From: an uncultured Chromatiaceae bacterium
GTDB lineage: Bacteria; Pseudomonadota; Gammaproteobacteria; Tenderiales; Tenderiaceae
Reading direction: 5' to 3'
NCBI GenBank assembly: GCA_945787785.1
Contig: CALZIO010000021.1
Span: forward strand, 1 to 43,508
DNA: 43,508 nt
Below are positions 20,978 through 29,695 of the stretch, piece after piece. Position 1 is the stretch's first letter. Each line of letters opens with the position of its first letter. The notes under the pieces are model-generated. The model did not search any database and was not told the origin of the DNA. It saw only the letters and a program-made list of their open reading frames with translations. Made by a program: the position numbers and the translations under genes.

Positions 20978-22713
20978 AGCGCACCTCCGGCTACATGCAA
21001 GAACTGATTCTGTTGCGCCACCTGCCGTTGTTGTAGTGCCTTGACGTCATCAGGAGCAATATTCATCAAACGCAACGCACCACTCATCACCTTGGAGAAA
21101 ACAGGTGCTGCTACGGCGCCGCCGTGATACTCCCCTAACATGGGATCATGTATCACTATCACCATTGCCAGCCTTGGTTTTGATGCCGGCGCTATTCCAG
21201 CAAACACTGCCACATAACGGTCTTCAGCATAACCACCGCGGGTTGTTCGGTGCACTGTGCCGGTCTTGCCAGCGACGCGAAAGCCATCCACCGCCGCCAA
21301 CCTGCCGGTGCCTTCTTCTGAAACCACGCTTTCTAGCATGAGGCGAACTTGAGATGCAACCTTGGCCGACATCACCTGCTCACCGTCAGGCACATCATCA
21401 AGCTTGAGAAATGAAATGGGTTTCAAGATACCATCGTTGGCAAGCACAGAGTAGGCTCTGGCCAGTTGCAAACTTGTTACCTGGATGCCATAACCGTAGG
21501 CGCGGCTGGCCTGTTGCACCGGATTCCAGCGCCAGTAATCTCCAATGCCACCATCTGCTTCACCAGGAAAACGGCTGCCCGTGCTAAGGCCAAACCCAAC
21601 TCCGTCAAGGGACTTCCAAAACTCTTCCGCCGTCATCGATAAGGCAATCTTGGTGGCGCCGATATTGCTCGATTTCTGCAGGATTTTGGTGATGTCAATT
21701 TCACCATAATTAACTGCATCCCGAATGGTATTGTTGCCAAGATGCAAATAACCGGGCGAGGTATTAAGTCTAGTGGCTGGCTTGATCTTACCCAACTCAA
21801 GCCCTGCCACAACAGCGAATGGCTTCATGGTAGAACCCGGCTCGAATACGTCCGTCACGGCACGATTACGATAGTTAGCCGAAGCAAAACTAGCGCGGTT
21901 ATTGGGATTAAAGCTGGGTTGATTTACCATTGCCAACACTTCGCCGCTGTTCACATCCAGAATCACAGCTGAAGCAGAACGGGCACGATTGGTTTTGACT
22001 GCCGCCTTCAGTTCCCGATAGGCCAGATATTGCAGGCGCTGATCAATACTCAGCACAATGTCTTTACCAGGTTGCGGCTCCATGATGCTTTCCACATCCT
22101 CCACCACTTCGCCCATATTGTTTTTCAATACCCGCTTACTGCCCTTAATACCACGCAGGTGCTCATCGAATGCCAACTCAATACCTTCCTGGCCACGATC
22201 ATCAATATCGGTAAAGCCGATAACATGTCCCGTCACCCCAGCCATGGGGTAATAGCGGCGATACTCACGCTGCAGCGCCACACCGGGCACAGACATACGC
22301 GTTACCTTTTTAGCCAACTCAGGGGATACATGCCGTTTCAGATAAACGAACTCACGCTCAGAACGAGTAGCAACCCGCTGCTGCAACTCTGATGCATTAA
22401 TTTGCAGCACTTTTGCCAGCCGTGTTGTTTTATCTTTTGATTCATTATTCAGAAAGACTTTTGGATTGACCCATACCGAATCAACTGGCGTGCTAATTGC
22501 CAAAGGCTCGCCATTACGATCCATAATCACACCACGGTTTGCCGCCAGATCCATGACCCGCAGATGACGCGCATCCCCCTGATCTTGCAGAAAATCATGT
22601 TCCATCCATTGCAAATAGAGCGCGCGCCAGCCGAGTACGATTGCTGCCGTTAGCAATAACAACAACAGCAACCAACGGCGTGCCGCATTCAATTTGTCTT
22701 GCCACTCACTCAA
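20974..22713 (-). CDS. ftsI: Septal transpeptidase FtsI (PBP3)
   Basis: FtsI is the class B penicillin-binding protein that cross-links septal peptidoglycan with FtsW. The 579 residues have a short cytoplasmic tail, one transmembrane helix at about 13-34, the pedestal domain starting near LAANRGVIMDRNGEPLA, and the transpeptidase domain. Active-site motifs are intact: SxxK with Ser294 (GSTMKPF), SSN at 348-350 and KTGT at 483-486. The start is TTG at 22713, overlapping the ftsL stop as TTGA. No ATG lies before the membrane helix, which supports the TTG. Confidence 0.98.
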   Translation of the reverse strand: MSEWQDKLNAARRWLLLLLLLTAAIVLGWRALYLQWMEHDFLQDQGDARHLRVMDLAANRGVIMDRNGEPLAISTPVDSVWVNPKVFLNNESKDKTTRLAKVLQINASELQQRVATRSEREFVYLKRHVSPELAKKVTRMSVPGVALQREYRRYYPMAGVTGHVIGFTDIDDRGQEGIELAFDEHLRGIKGSKRVLKNNMGEVVEDVESIMEPQPGKDIVLSIDQRLQYLAYRELKAAVKTNRARSASAVILDVNSGEVLAMVNQPSFNPNNRASFASANYRNRAVTDVFEPGSTMKPFAVVAGLELGKIKPATRLNTSPGYLHLGNNTIRDAVNYGEIDITKILQKSSNIGATKIALSMTAEEFWKSLDGVGFGLSTGSRFPGEADGGIGDYWRWNPVQQASRAYGYGIQVTSLQLARAYSVLANDGILKPISFLKLDDVPDGEQVMSAKVASQVRLMLESVVSEEGTGRLAAVDGFRVAGKTGTVHRTTRGGYAEDRYVAVFAGIAPASKPRLAMVIVIHDPMLGEYHGGAVAAPVFSKVMSGALRLMNIAPDDVKALQQRQVAQQNQFLHVAGGAL

Positions 22714-23006
22714 GGTCTAACCACCACGACTTGGTGCGGCTCAGGCAACACCATGCCCAAGCGTTTTCGCGCCGCACTTTCAACACGCCCATGGGTCGCC
22801 CAGGTGCTCTGCTCCAACTGCAACTGCCCCCATTCGACATCCATCTTGTCCTGCACCTTTCTTAAAGCCTGCAATTCAGCAAACAGGCTGCGGCTTTGAA
22901 ACTTGGCATAAACAACTGCCAAGGCCGAACCCAACACGGCCAAACCAAGCAGTGCGACCAGGCTGATTCTCACAATCTTGCTATGATCTGCCACTGTCTT
23001 GCTCAC
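22710..23006 (-). CDS. ftsL: Cell division protein FtsL
   Basis: FtsL is a small bitopic membrane protein that forms the FtsQLB complex and activates FtsWI. The 98 residues have a short cytoplasmic tail, a transmembrane helix at about 12-34 ([21 protein letters not shown]) and a periplasmic coiled coil ([25 protein letters not shown]). Sequence identity in this family is low, but length, topology and position between rsmH and ftsI are diagnostic. The start is GTG at 23006, overlapping the rsmH TGA as GTGA. No in-frame ATG precedes the helix. Confidence 0.95.
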   Translation of the reverse strand: MSKTVADHSKIVRISLVALLGLAVLGSALAVVYAKFQSRSLFAELQALRKVQDKMDVEWGQLQLEQSTWATHGRVESAARKRLGMVLPEPHQVVVVRP

Positions 23007-23947
23007 ACCTTTTCCGCCACACGCAACACTGCACTGCGTGCACGCGGGTTTAAATCAACTTCATTTGCCGAGGCGCGGATGGCCTTGCCAATCAAGCGCA
23101 TCTTTGGCTTTAACTGATCAACGGTGACCGGCAGATCGGGGGGGTAGTCATCCCCTCTGGCTTGATCACGCATGAAACGTTTAACGATACGATCCTCTAG
23201 CGAATGAAAGCTGATCACCGCCAGGCGTCCACCGCAATTCAGCACATCGATCACCTGGTCGAGACAGTCACGCAAATCGTCCAACTCCTGGTTGATAAAA
23301 ATCCGTATCCCCTGAAAACTGCGCGTGGCCGGGTGTTTATCCTGCTCACGCTGCTTTGGCATTACCGCTTTGATGATTGCTGACAGTTGACCCGTGGTTT
23401 CAATCGGTGCCTCCTGACGGGCAGAAACGATTGCCCGCGCGATCCGTTTGGAAAATCGTTCTTCGCCATATTCTTTCAACACCCGCGCAATGTCTGCTTC
23501 CTTAGCATGGGCCAACCACTCTGCCGCCGAAACTCCGCGGCTATTATCCATTCGCATATCGAGAGGACCATCGCGCATAAAACTAAAGCCACGACTGGCA
23601 TCATCCAGTTGCGGCGATGAAACACCCAAGTCCATCAGCACACCATCCACCTTGCCAGACAGATCAGCCTCGGCAATCACCTGGGCCAAATCGGCAAAGC
23701 TGCCATGATGGATACTAAAACGAGCATCACCACTAAAACGTTCTTGTGATACAGCAATCGCCTGCGGGTCCTTATCCAAACCCAACAAGCGCCCATCAGG
23801 GCCCAAGACGCCAAGAATCGCCTCCGAGTGCCCGCCGCGCCCGAAAGTCGCATCCACATAAATCCCTGCCGGTTTAAGCTTCAGTGCTTCCAAGACCTCC
23901 CCCAGCAATACCGGGCGGTGACTAAACTCGCCACTCTCACCACTCAA
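23003..23947 (-). CDS. rsmH: 16S rRNA (cytosine(1402)-N4)-methyltransferase RsmH
   Basis: RsmH (MraW) methylates N4 of C1402 in 16S rRNA. Conserved blocks are [28 protein letters not shown] (SAM site), [31 protein letters not shown] and [16 protein letters not shown]. The open frame extends to an ATG at 24010, which would overlap mraZ by 67 bases and add 21 unconserved residues. I prefer the in-frame TTG at 23947, which overlaps the mraZ TGA stop. It gives 314 residues, against 313 in E. coli, and fits the TTG/GTG starts of its neighbours. The start remains an inference because the Shine-Dalgarno sequence is weak. RsmI, encoded at 28721-29578, modifies the same nucleotide. Confidence 0.95.
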   Translation of the reverse strand: MSGESGEFSHRPVLLGEVLEALKLKPAGIYVDATFGRGGHSEAILGVLGPDGRLLGLDKDPQAIAVSQERFSGDARFSIHHGSFADLAQVIAEADLSGKVDGVLMDLGVSSPQLDDASRGFSFMRDGPLDMRMDNSRGVSAAEWLAHAKEADIARVLKEYGEERFSKRIARAIVSARQEAPIETTGQLSAIIKAVMPKQREQDKHPATRSFQGIRIFINQELDDLRDCLDQVIDVLNCGGRLAVISFHSLEDRIVKRFMRDQARGDDYPPDLPVTVDQLKPKMRLIGKAIRASANEVDLNPRARSAVLRVAEKV

Positions 23948-24399
23948 AATGACAATGTTTCCAACTCTTCCGGTAACGCATCCTGACCCGCCGCCTCTGC
24001 AGCCAGCCACTCGTCGCGATTACCATTCCAGGTCTCTTCATTCCAGATTTCGAACTTATTGCCTTGACCCACCAGCACAATGCGCTTTTCCAACTGGGCA
24101 TAATCCCGCAGCACAGCGGGCAACAATATGCGGCCGTTGCCATCAAGCTCACACTCGGTGGCATAACCCAGTAACAGACGCTGCAAACGCCTGGCACGCG
24201 GATTAAGACTGGGCAAACGCACCAATTTACGCTCAAGCTGGTCCCACTCACCTTCAGGAAACAACATCAGACATTTATCAAAGTCGACCGTCAGCACCAA
24301 ACGACCCTCGCAGAGCTCGGACAAGCGCTCACGATATTTGGCAGGCATCGCCATGCGACCCTTGGCATCAACATTGATGGGGCTTACCCCTCTGAACAA
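23944..24399 (-). CDS. mraZ: Transcriptional regulator MraZ
   Basis: MraZ is a DNA-binding protein with two AbrB-like SpoVT motifs that represses its own dcw operon in E. coli. The 151 residues contain both internal repeats with the DxxGR signature: [10 protein letters not shown] near residue 10 and [10 protein letters not shown] near residue 89. The start is TTG at 24399, supported by AGGGAG seven bases upstream; [15 protein letters not shown] aligns with the family N-terminus. Three MraZ boxes and a promoter lie directly upstream, so autoregulation is likely. It is the first gene of the dcw operon. Confidence 0.97.
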   Translation of the reverse strand: MFRGVSPINVDAKGRMAMPAKYRERLSELCEGRLVLTVDFDKCLMLFPEGEWDQLERKLVRLPSLNPRARRLQRLLLGYATECELDGNGRILLPAVLRDYAQLEKRIVLVGQGNKFEIWNEETWNGNRDEWLAAEAAGQDALPEELETLSF

Positions 24400-24406
24400 C
24401 TGCTTT

Positions 24407-24412
24407 CTCCCT
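24407..24412 (-). promoter_or_regulatory. Shine-Dalgarno site of mraZ
   Basis: AGGGAG on the minus strand, seven bases before the TTG at 24399. It supports use of the non-AUG start. Confidence 0.75.
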
Positions 24413-24433
24413 TTGCGGTTACGCCATTCTTAT

Positions 24434-24458
24434 CCCACTATCGACCACTTTGCCCCAC
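24434..24458 (-). promoter_or_regulatory. Triple MraZ box (operator)
   Basis: Three direct repeats GTGGG (24458-24454), GTGGT (24448-24444) and GTGGG (24438-24434) lie on the minus strand, starting exactly 10 bp apart. Known MraZ operators are TGGGN repeats separated by 5-bp spacers, and this matches with one changed base in the middle box. The boxes lie just downstream of the -10 element, over the expected transcription start, as expected for a repressor site. Confidence 0.88.
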
Positions 24459-24466
24459 TTCTTAAC

Positions 24467-24496
24467 ACTATAGAAATCTAACCCCCTTTATGTCAA
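24467..24496 (-). promoter_or_regulatory. Sigma70-type promoter of the dcw operon (Pmra)
   Basis: A perfect -35 TTGACA (24496-24491) and a -10 TATAGT (24472-24467) are separated by 18 bases on the minus strand. The expected start is near 24460, giving a leader of about 60 bases before mraZ that contains the MraZ boxes. Confidence 0.85.
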
Positions 24497-24724
24497 GCAA
24501 TAATGACACTCCAAAGTGGTAATTCTTTCTTTTATGACAAACACTTAGCGAAACAAGGGAGAAGGTGGGAGAGAAGTGAAAATTGATGCCAAATATTACA
24601 ACCAACAAATCAGGAGGTTGAAATCCAGACATGAGTATTTACTTTAAGTTTCAGCAGAAAATCTAGGGGTTTCGAGGTCTTAACCAGGAATTTGAGGAAA
24701 AATTGTGAAAAAAGGAATTAAAAA

Positions 24725-25074
24725 AAACTGGAGCCGGCCTGTAAGCCGGGTTCTGTCGTGAGCAGTCATTCATCTGGGTAACATGTCACCATGCACCTCA
24801 AGCAGCCTACCCGGGAACAGTACGGGCCGCACCATCGTTCCTCTATTTGGCCTTGCTCCGAGCGGGGTTTTCCATGCCACCGTGTGTTACCACCGGCGCG
24901 GTGCGCTCTTACCGCACCATTTCAACCTTACCGGTACCGAAGTACGTAGGCGGTATATTTTCTGTTGCACTTTCCGTAGGCTCACGCCCCCCAGGGATTA
25001 CCTGGCACTCTGCCCTATGGAGCCCGGACTTTCCTCCACGCCATTACTGGCACAGCGACTACCCGGCCGACTCC
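24725..25074 (-). ncRNA. rnpB: RNase P RNA, bacterial class A
   Basis: This is the catalytic RNA of ribonuclease P, which matures tRNA 5' ends. The 5' region has the hallmark GAGGAAAGTCCGGGCTCC (minus strand, within 25019-25037). Downstream, GAGCAAGGCCAAATAG lies at 24858-24843 and the 3' region reads GATGAATGACTG...ACAGAACCCGGCTT. The ends pair over 10 bp as helix P1: 25065-25074 with 24729-24738. The total of about 350 nt fits class A. Ends are estimated from P1. A run of eight T follows on the minus strand after a CCGGC/GCCGG hairpin, giving a plausible terminator. It lies between mraZ and rsmI, as in Pseudomonas. Confidence 0.97.
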
Positions 25075-25163
25075 ATCGCGTAAGATATCAGCCAGGCAAC
25101 AAAAGTTCCATAGCCCAAGCAGGCAATTAGCACTTTACCTGAACATAAACCCAACATATGCTC

Positions 25164-25329
25164 TAACAGGCTGTTGAAAAAGTCTCAGGTAAGTGCGAGG
25201 CAAGGCAAAATCCGGCGAAAAAGCGCAGTTTACATTGAGTAAATGAGCATTTTGAGTCGGATTTTCCTTGGTGCCCCTTGAGGGTGAACGCTGCATCGTG
25301 CCACATCAGGGTTTTTCAACAGTCTGTTA
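25164..25329. mobile_element. MITE-like non-coding element with terminal inverted repeats
   Basis: The 166-bp element is bounded by 18-bp inverted repeats TAACAGRCTGTTGAAAAA with a single mismatch (25164-25181 and 25312-25329 reversed). Inside is a second imperfect inverted pair, CAAGGCAAAATCCG near 25201 and CGGATTTTCCTTG near 25258. It contains no credible gene. The outermost TA of each repeat could be a duplicated TA target, as in IS630/Tc1-type insertions, but I cannot test this. It separates rnpB from the GGDEF-EAL gene. A miniature transposable element or a deletion remnant of an insertion sequence is the likely origin. Confidence 0.75.
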
Positions 25330-25443
25330 AAGATATTGTCCTGGGGGGAAAATATATGCAGACGCTTGTGCGTATAAGCGCAGACATCGAGAACAACATT
25401 GCGAGTCAGGCAATGGCTACTGACGCATGATAAGTTTAAGTTA

Positions 25444-28400
25444 ATGCCATACTCACAACAAACACATGCCCTGCATAAACGCCTACTGACCTTTGCGGCA
25501 ACCGGCACTCTGGTCACAGCTTTAATCGTCGCATTTGCAGTGACAATACCGCTGTATCAACACGACAAAGCCCAGCATGCATTCAATCTTAAGACTACGG
25601 TCGAAAATCGTGCCCTTGCCATCAAAGAATATCTGACCAAGATTGGCTCCATTGCGATGCAGGTGAGCAGCCGGACTTTTGCCCGCGAAAAGCTTGAGCA
25701 GTATCAGGCCGAACAAATCAATCTGCCTGAAATGAAAGACCTCGTCACACCCATCCTGTCAGATGCCATGGCTCAGGCGCCAGAGATCGTAGGCATCACC
25801 CGCCTTGACCTGCAGGGAAATCGTTTGATCGAGGTTGGCTTACCGATCCCATCAGAGTTATGGCCAATACCGATTGACAAGGTGCATCCTCAACATCTCA
25901 TCAGCAAACCCGAAAGCCTTGGCAATAAACCCGTATTGCTGGTTGGCTCAAAAATTTTCAATCGCGAGCAACAACGTGTTGGCACTGATATTGTTGCCTT
26001 TAATACTGACAGACTGGTGAAAATACTGGCTAGCCATAGCGGTATAACGGAGGGCCAAACGGAACACCTGGGTGTTTTGGTCAACGACAATATCGAAATC
26101 ACCACCATCAAAAAATTAAGCGCATCAAACCCATCGGCCGAACTCAGCTCCCAGATTGAAACAGCCCTACTCCAGGGCGCAAAAGGCGAAACAGGAGTTA
26201 CTCCGGTAGTCAGCTCGAATGACACCGAGTTTATAACTGCTTTTACCCAGGTTGGTGAACACCCATGGGCGCTGGCCATTAGCACCCCGTTACACCAACT
26301 ATATGCACCACTCAGAGAACAAGTCGTGTTTGTCAGCATCATTGTCGCCATCCTGGTAAGCATAGCGATGGCACTCATCATACAATTGCTGCGCCCATTG
26401 ACCGGTAAGATCCTGATTCATACCGACGAACTCGAACAGCAGATCCATAAAAACACCCATGAACTACAACGCACCAACCGAGCACTGCAAACATTAAGCT
26501 CATGCAGCAATGCGCTAATACACGCCCACAAGGAAAATGACTTACTTGACGAAGTGTGCAAAATTGTAGCCAATACCGGTGGCTATCGCCTGGCCTGGAT
26601 AGGTTTTGCACAGCACGACGAGGCCAAATCAGTATTACCGGTCGCCCAGTTTGGCTTTGAAGAAGGCTATCTGGATACGGCCAAACTCAGCTGGTCAGAA
26701 GGCAACGAACGTGGCCGTGGCCCTGGTGGAACAGCAATACGCAAAGGTTCGCCATCAATCATCCGCGATGTACAAATCGATGCCCGCTTCGAGCCCTGGC
26801 GCGAAGAAGCCAGCAAACGCGGCTTTGCCTCGGTAATCGGACTGCCGCTGACCTATGAGGAAGATACCTTTGGTGCGTTCTTGATCTATGCCTCTGAACG
26901 TAACGCCTTTGACGGTGAAGAGGTGCGCCTACTGTCCGAGCTGGCTGATGATCTGGCGTTTGGCATCATTTCGCTGCGTACCCGTGCAGAACGTCAATGG
27001 GCCGAGCGGGAACTGATTGACTCTGAAGAGCGTTGGCGCTCATTAACTGAGCACTCCCCAGATCACATCCTCATCCTCAATAAGTCATTGCGGATAGAAT
27101 ACGTTAATTTTGCCGCTCCCGGTTTCACAGTTGACGAACTGATCGGAAAATCACTACTGGATTTTATTGAAAATCCCTTTAAACGCCGCGAGGTGAATAC
27201 CAAGCTGGAAAAATCACTGGAAGATGGTTCACCCTGCAGTTACGAAACCGAACTTCAGACTCCGGATGGTAATACTTTAAATTTCGAAACCAGGGCCGCA
27301 CCACGTATCGTTAACGGAGAAATTATAGGCCTTACACTCAACGCCCGCGACATGACTCAACGCAAAAAGGACGAAGCCAAAATTCAGCATCTGGCCTATC
27401 ACGATGAATTGACCAGCCTGCCTAATCGCCGTTTGTTGATGGATCGGCTTGAGCACAACTTAAATATCGCCAAACGCCACAACACCAAAGGGGCGCTATT
27501 ATTTCTAGACCTGGACCGCTTTAAAACCATTAATGATTCACTTGGCCATGCGGTAGGCGATGCGATTCTGTGTGAAGTTGCCAAACGCTTGAACGACTGC
27601 GTTCGCGCTGAAGATAGCATTGCCCGCCTGGGCGGCGATGAGTTCATGGTGCTGTTACCCGAACTTAATCAAGACCCGAGCGAAGCCAGTTACGAAGCCA
27701 GTATCGTGGCGGAAAAACTGCGCAAAAGTTTATCTGAGCCTTACTATCTGAAAGGACATCATTATCACACCACGCCCAGCATTGGCATTGTCATCTTTCC
27801 GTTTGGCGATGAGACTGGCGATGATGTACTGAAACATGCCGACACCGCCATGTATCGCGCCAAAGCAGCTGGGCGTAATGAAATCCGTTTCTACCATCCC
27901 AGCATGCAGGATACTGTCGACCAACGACTGGCGCTGGAAAAAGACATGCGCGAGGCCCTCACCCAGGAAGCCTTTGAACTCCACTATCAACCCCTGCTGG
28001 ACAACAGTAGCCAGGTGATCGGCGCTGAGGCACTGCTGCGCTGGCATCACCCAGAGCGCGGCTGGGTCCCCCCAAGTGATTTCATCCCCATCGCCGAAGA
28101 AACAGGCCTGATCTACGCCATCGGCGATTGGGTATTGCAACATGCCATTCTGCAATTAAAACAATGGCAACAGCACAGCTGGGCCCAGCAAACAGGATTT
28201 TTGGCTGTCAATATCAGCCCACGCCAATTCCACCAAGCTGACTTTGTTGATAAAGTCACCCAGCTATTAGATGAACATGGTGTTTTCCCCGAATATCTCA
28301 AGCTGGAACTCACAGAGAATTTAGTGATTGAGGATATTGCCGACACAGTGGCGAAAATGGAGGCGCTGCGTGAACTTGGTGTGCGTATAGCCATTGATGA

Positions 28401-28710
28401 CTTTGGTACCGGCTATTCATCTTTAGCCTATCTGAAACGGCTTCCCATCGATCAGATCAAGATCGATAAATCGTTTGTACTTGATATTACTGAAGACTGT
28501 AACGATGCCGCCATTGTCGAAACCATCATCTCGGTAGCAAGCCATCTGAGCCTTGGTGTGGTGGCAGAAGGCGTCGAATCAGAAGCCGTATTAGAAATGC
28601 TAAAAAACAACCAGTGTTACACCTTCCAGGGATATTATTTCAGTCACGCCCTGCCTCACACAGAATTCGAAGAGTATATTTCTCGTTGGTCAGAGCCACT
28701 TTCAGCTTAA
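25444..28710 (+). CDS. Membrane sensor with GAF, PAS, GGDEF and EAL domains (c-di-GMP turnover)
   Basis: A protein of about 1088 residues likely to control cyclic di-GMP. In order: transmembrane helix about 16-38, an extracytoplasmic sensor region of about 250 residues, a second helix about 293-315, a coiled linker, GAF about 350-515, PAS about 530-640, GGDEF with RAED (I-site) and GGDEF near 730, then EAL with EALLRWHHPERG. Later EAL-domain blocks such as ELTENLV, IDDFGTGYSSLAYL and KIDKSF are intact, so both synthesis and hydrolysis are possible. The open frame extends to a TTG at 25399; I prefer ATG 25444, though neither has a strong Shine-Dalgarno sequence. Its signal is unknown. It stands alone, downstream of the MITE-like element. 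Confidence 0.93.
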   Translation: MPYSQQTHALHKRLLTFAATGTLVTALIVAFAVTIPLYQHDKAQHAFNLKTTVENRALAIKEYLTKIGSIAMQVSSRTFAREKLEQYQAEQINLPEMKDLVTPILSDAMAQAPEIVGITRLDLQGNRLIEVGLPIPSELWPIPIDKVHPQHLISKPESLGNKPVLLVGSKIFNREQQRVGTDIVAFNTDRLVKILASHSGITEGQTEHLGVLVNDNIEITTIKKLSASNPSAELSSQIETALLQGAKGETGVTPVVSSNDTEFITAFTQVGEHPWALAISTPLHQLYAPLREQVVFVSIIVAILVSIAMALIIQLLRPLTGKILIHTDELEQQIHKNTHELQRTNRALQTLSSCSNALIHAHKENDLLDEVCKIVANTGGYRLAWIGFAQHDEAKSVLPVAQFGFEEGYLDTAKLSWSEGNERGRGPGGTAIRKGSPSIIRDVQIDARFEPWREEASKRGFASVIGLPLTYEEDTFGAFLIYASERNAFDGEEVRLLSELADDLAFGIISLRTRAERQWAERELIDSEERWRSLTEHSPDHILILNKSLRIEYVNFAAPGFTVDELIGKSLLDFIENPFKRREVNTKLEKSLEDGSPCSYETELQTPDGNTLNFETRAAPRIVNGEIIGLTLNARDMTQRKKDEAKIQHLAYHDELTSLPNRRLLMDRLEHNLNIAKRHNTKGALLFLDLDRFKTINDSLGHAVGDAILCEVAKRLNDCVRAEDSIARLGGDEFMVLLPELNQDPSEASYEASIVAEKLRKSLSEPYYLKGHHYHTTPSIGIVIFPFGDETGDDVLKHADTAMYRAKAAGRNEIRFYHPSMQDTVDQRLALEKDMREALTQEAFELHYQPLLDNSSQVIGAEALLRWHHPERGWVPPSDFIPIAEETGLIYAIGDWVLQHAILQLKQWQQHSWAQQTGFLAVNISPRQFHQADFVDKVTQLLDEHGVFPEYLKLELTENLVIEDIADTVAKMEALRELGVRIAIDDFGTGYSSLAYLKRLPIDQIKIDKSFVLDITEDCNDAAIVETIISVASHLSLGVVAEGVESEAVLEMLKNNQCYTFQGYYFSHALPHTEFEEYISRWSEPLSA

Positions 28711-28720
28711 AATTATCAGA

Positions 28721-29578
28721 TTAAGACACATCATTATTGTCCGCCATGCTCAAGCCCAGACGATAAAGCTCATTCTTTTTGGTACCGCTGATCTTGGCAG
28801 CGAGCGCTGCAGCCTGTTTTAACGGTAACTCCTGCATCAGTATTGAAAGAACACGAGCAGCTTCAGCATCCACGCCAGCGCCCTCTGTTTTAAGCGCGCC
28901 CTGCACCAACACGACAAATTCACCCCTGCGCTGATCCGGGTCAGCAGCCAACCAATCCAGTAGCGCAGATAAACTGTCGCCATGAATCGTTTCAAAACGT
29001 TTGGTTAATTCGCGTGCGACCACAGCTCGGCGTTGTCCACCAAATATCGCGGCCATGTCCGCCAGACTACTTTCAATGCGATGCGTGGATTCATAAAAAA
29101 TAAGGGTACCCATCTCATCAATCAAAGATTCTAATCGCTGACGCCGGGCCGCAGATTTAGCCGGCAAAAACCCTTCGAACACAAACCGGTCTGAAGCCAA
29201 ACCTGAAACGGACAACGCCGCAATCAACGCACAGGCCCCGGGTACCGGCACCACCTGCAAGCCCGCTTGGCGCACCGCACGCACCAAGTGATAGCCAGGA
29301 TCACTCACCAACGGTGTCCCCGCATCTGAAATCAATGCTATCTGCTCACCCGCTTGTAAACGCTGCACCAGCCTGTCACACATCTGCCGCTCGTTATGTT
29401 CATGATAGGCCAGACACGGGGTCTTGATGCCAAAATGCTGTAGCAACTTGCCGCTGTGGCGGGTATCCTCAGCGGCAATTACATCAACACTATTCAAGAT
29501 ATCAATCGCCCGCGGCGTCATATCCCCCAGATTGCCAATCGGGGTAGCAACAAGATATAGCAAGCCTTGTTTTGACAT
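28721..29578 (-). CDS. rsmI: 16S rRNA (cytidine(1402)-2'-O)-methyltransferase RsmI
   Basis: RsmI methylates the 2'-OH of C1402 in 16S rRNA, the same nucleotide that RsmH modifies at N4. The 285 residues have the tetrapyrrole-methylase fold signatures LVATPIGNLGDMTPRAIDIL, AAEDTRHSGKLL, ALISDAGTPLVSDPGYHLV and VPGACALIAALSVSGL. The start is ATG at 29578, 117 bp from the divergent lpoA start. Its end lies 10 bp from the convergent GGDEF-EAL gene, with no clear terminator between them. The rsmI-lpoA divergent pair is conserved in gammaproteobacteria. Confidence 0.97.
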   Translation of the reverse strand: MSKQGLLYLVATPIGNLGDMTPRAIDILNSVDVIAAEDTRHSGKLLQHFGIKTPCLAYHEHNERQMCDRLVQRLQAGEQIALISDAGTPLVSDPGYHLVRAVRQAGLQVVPVPGACALIAALSVSGLASDRFVFEGFLPAKSAARRQRLESLIDEMGTLIFYESTHRIESSLADMAAIFGGQRRAVVARELTKRFETIHGDSLSALLDWLAADPDQRRGEFVVLVQGALKTEGAGVDAEAARVLSILMQELPLKQAAALAAKISGTKKNELYRLGLSMADNNDVS

Positions 29579-29695
29579 GATTCAGGAGCCTTTAACGCGA
29601 TCAAAGCTACAGGGTAGCATGCCGTGATATACTTGCCCGATCTGTTTTCCATCGGCCAATAATCAACAATTTATCGATTACATTCATAACCTTAT

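Noticed and set aside
24497-24724. Possible short gene starting at an ATG near 24631 (plus) after AGGAGG
   Set aside because: The frame ends after 11 codons (MSIYFKFQQKI) and has no context. No other gene is visible in this gap.
24783-25130. Plus-strand open frames across 24783-25130
   Set aside because: They fall within RNase P RNA, whose conserved elements explain the sequence fully.
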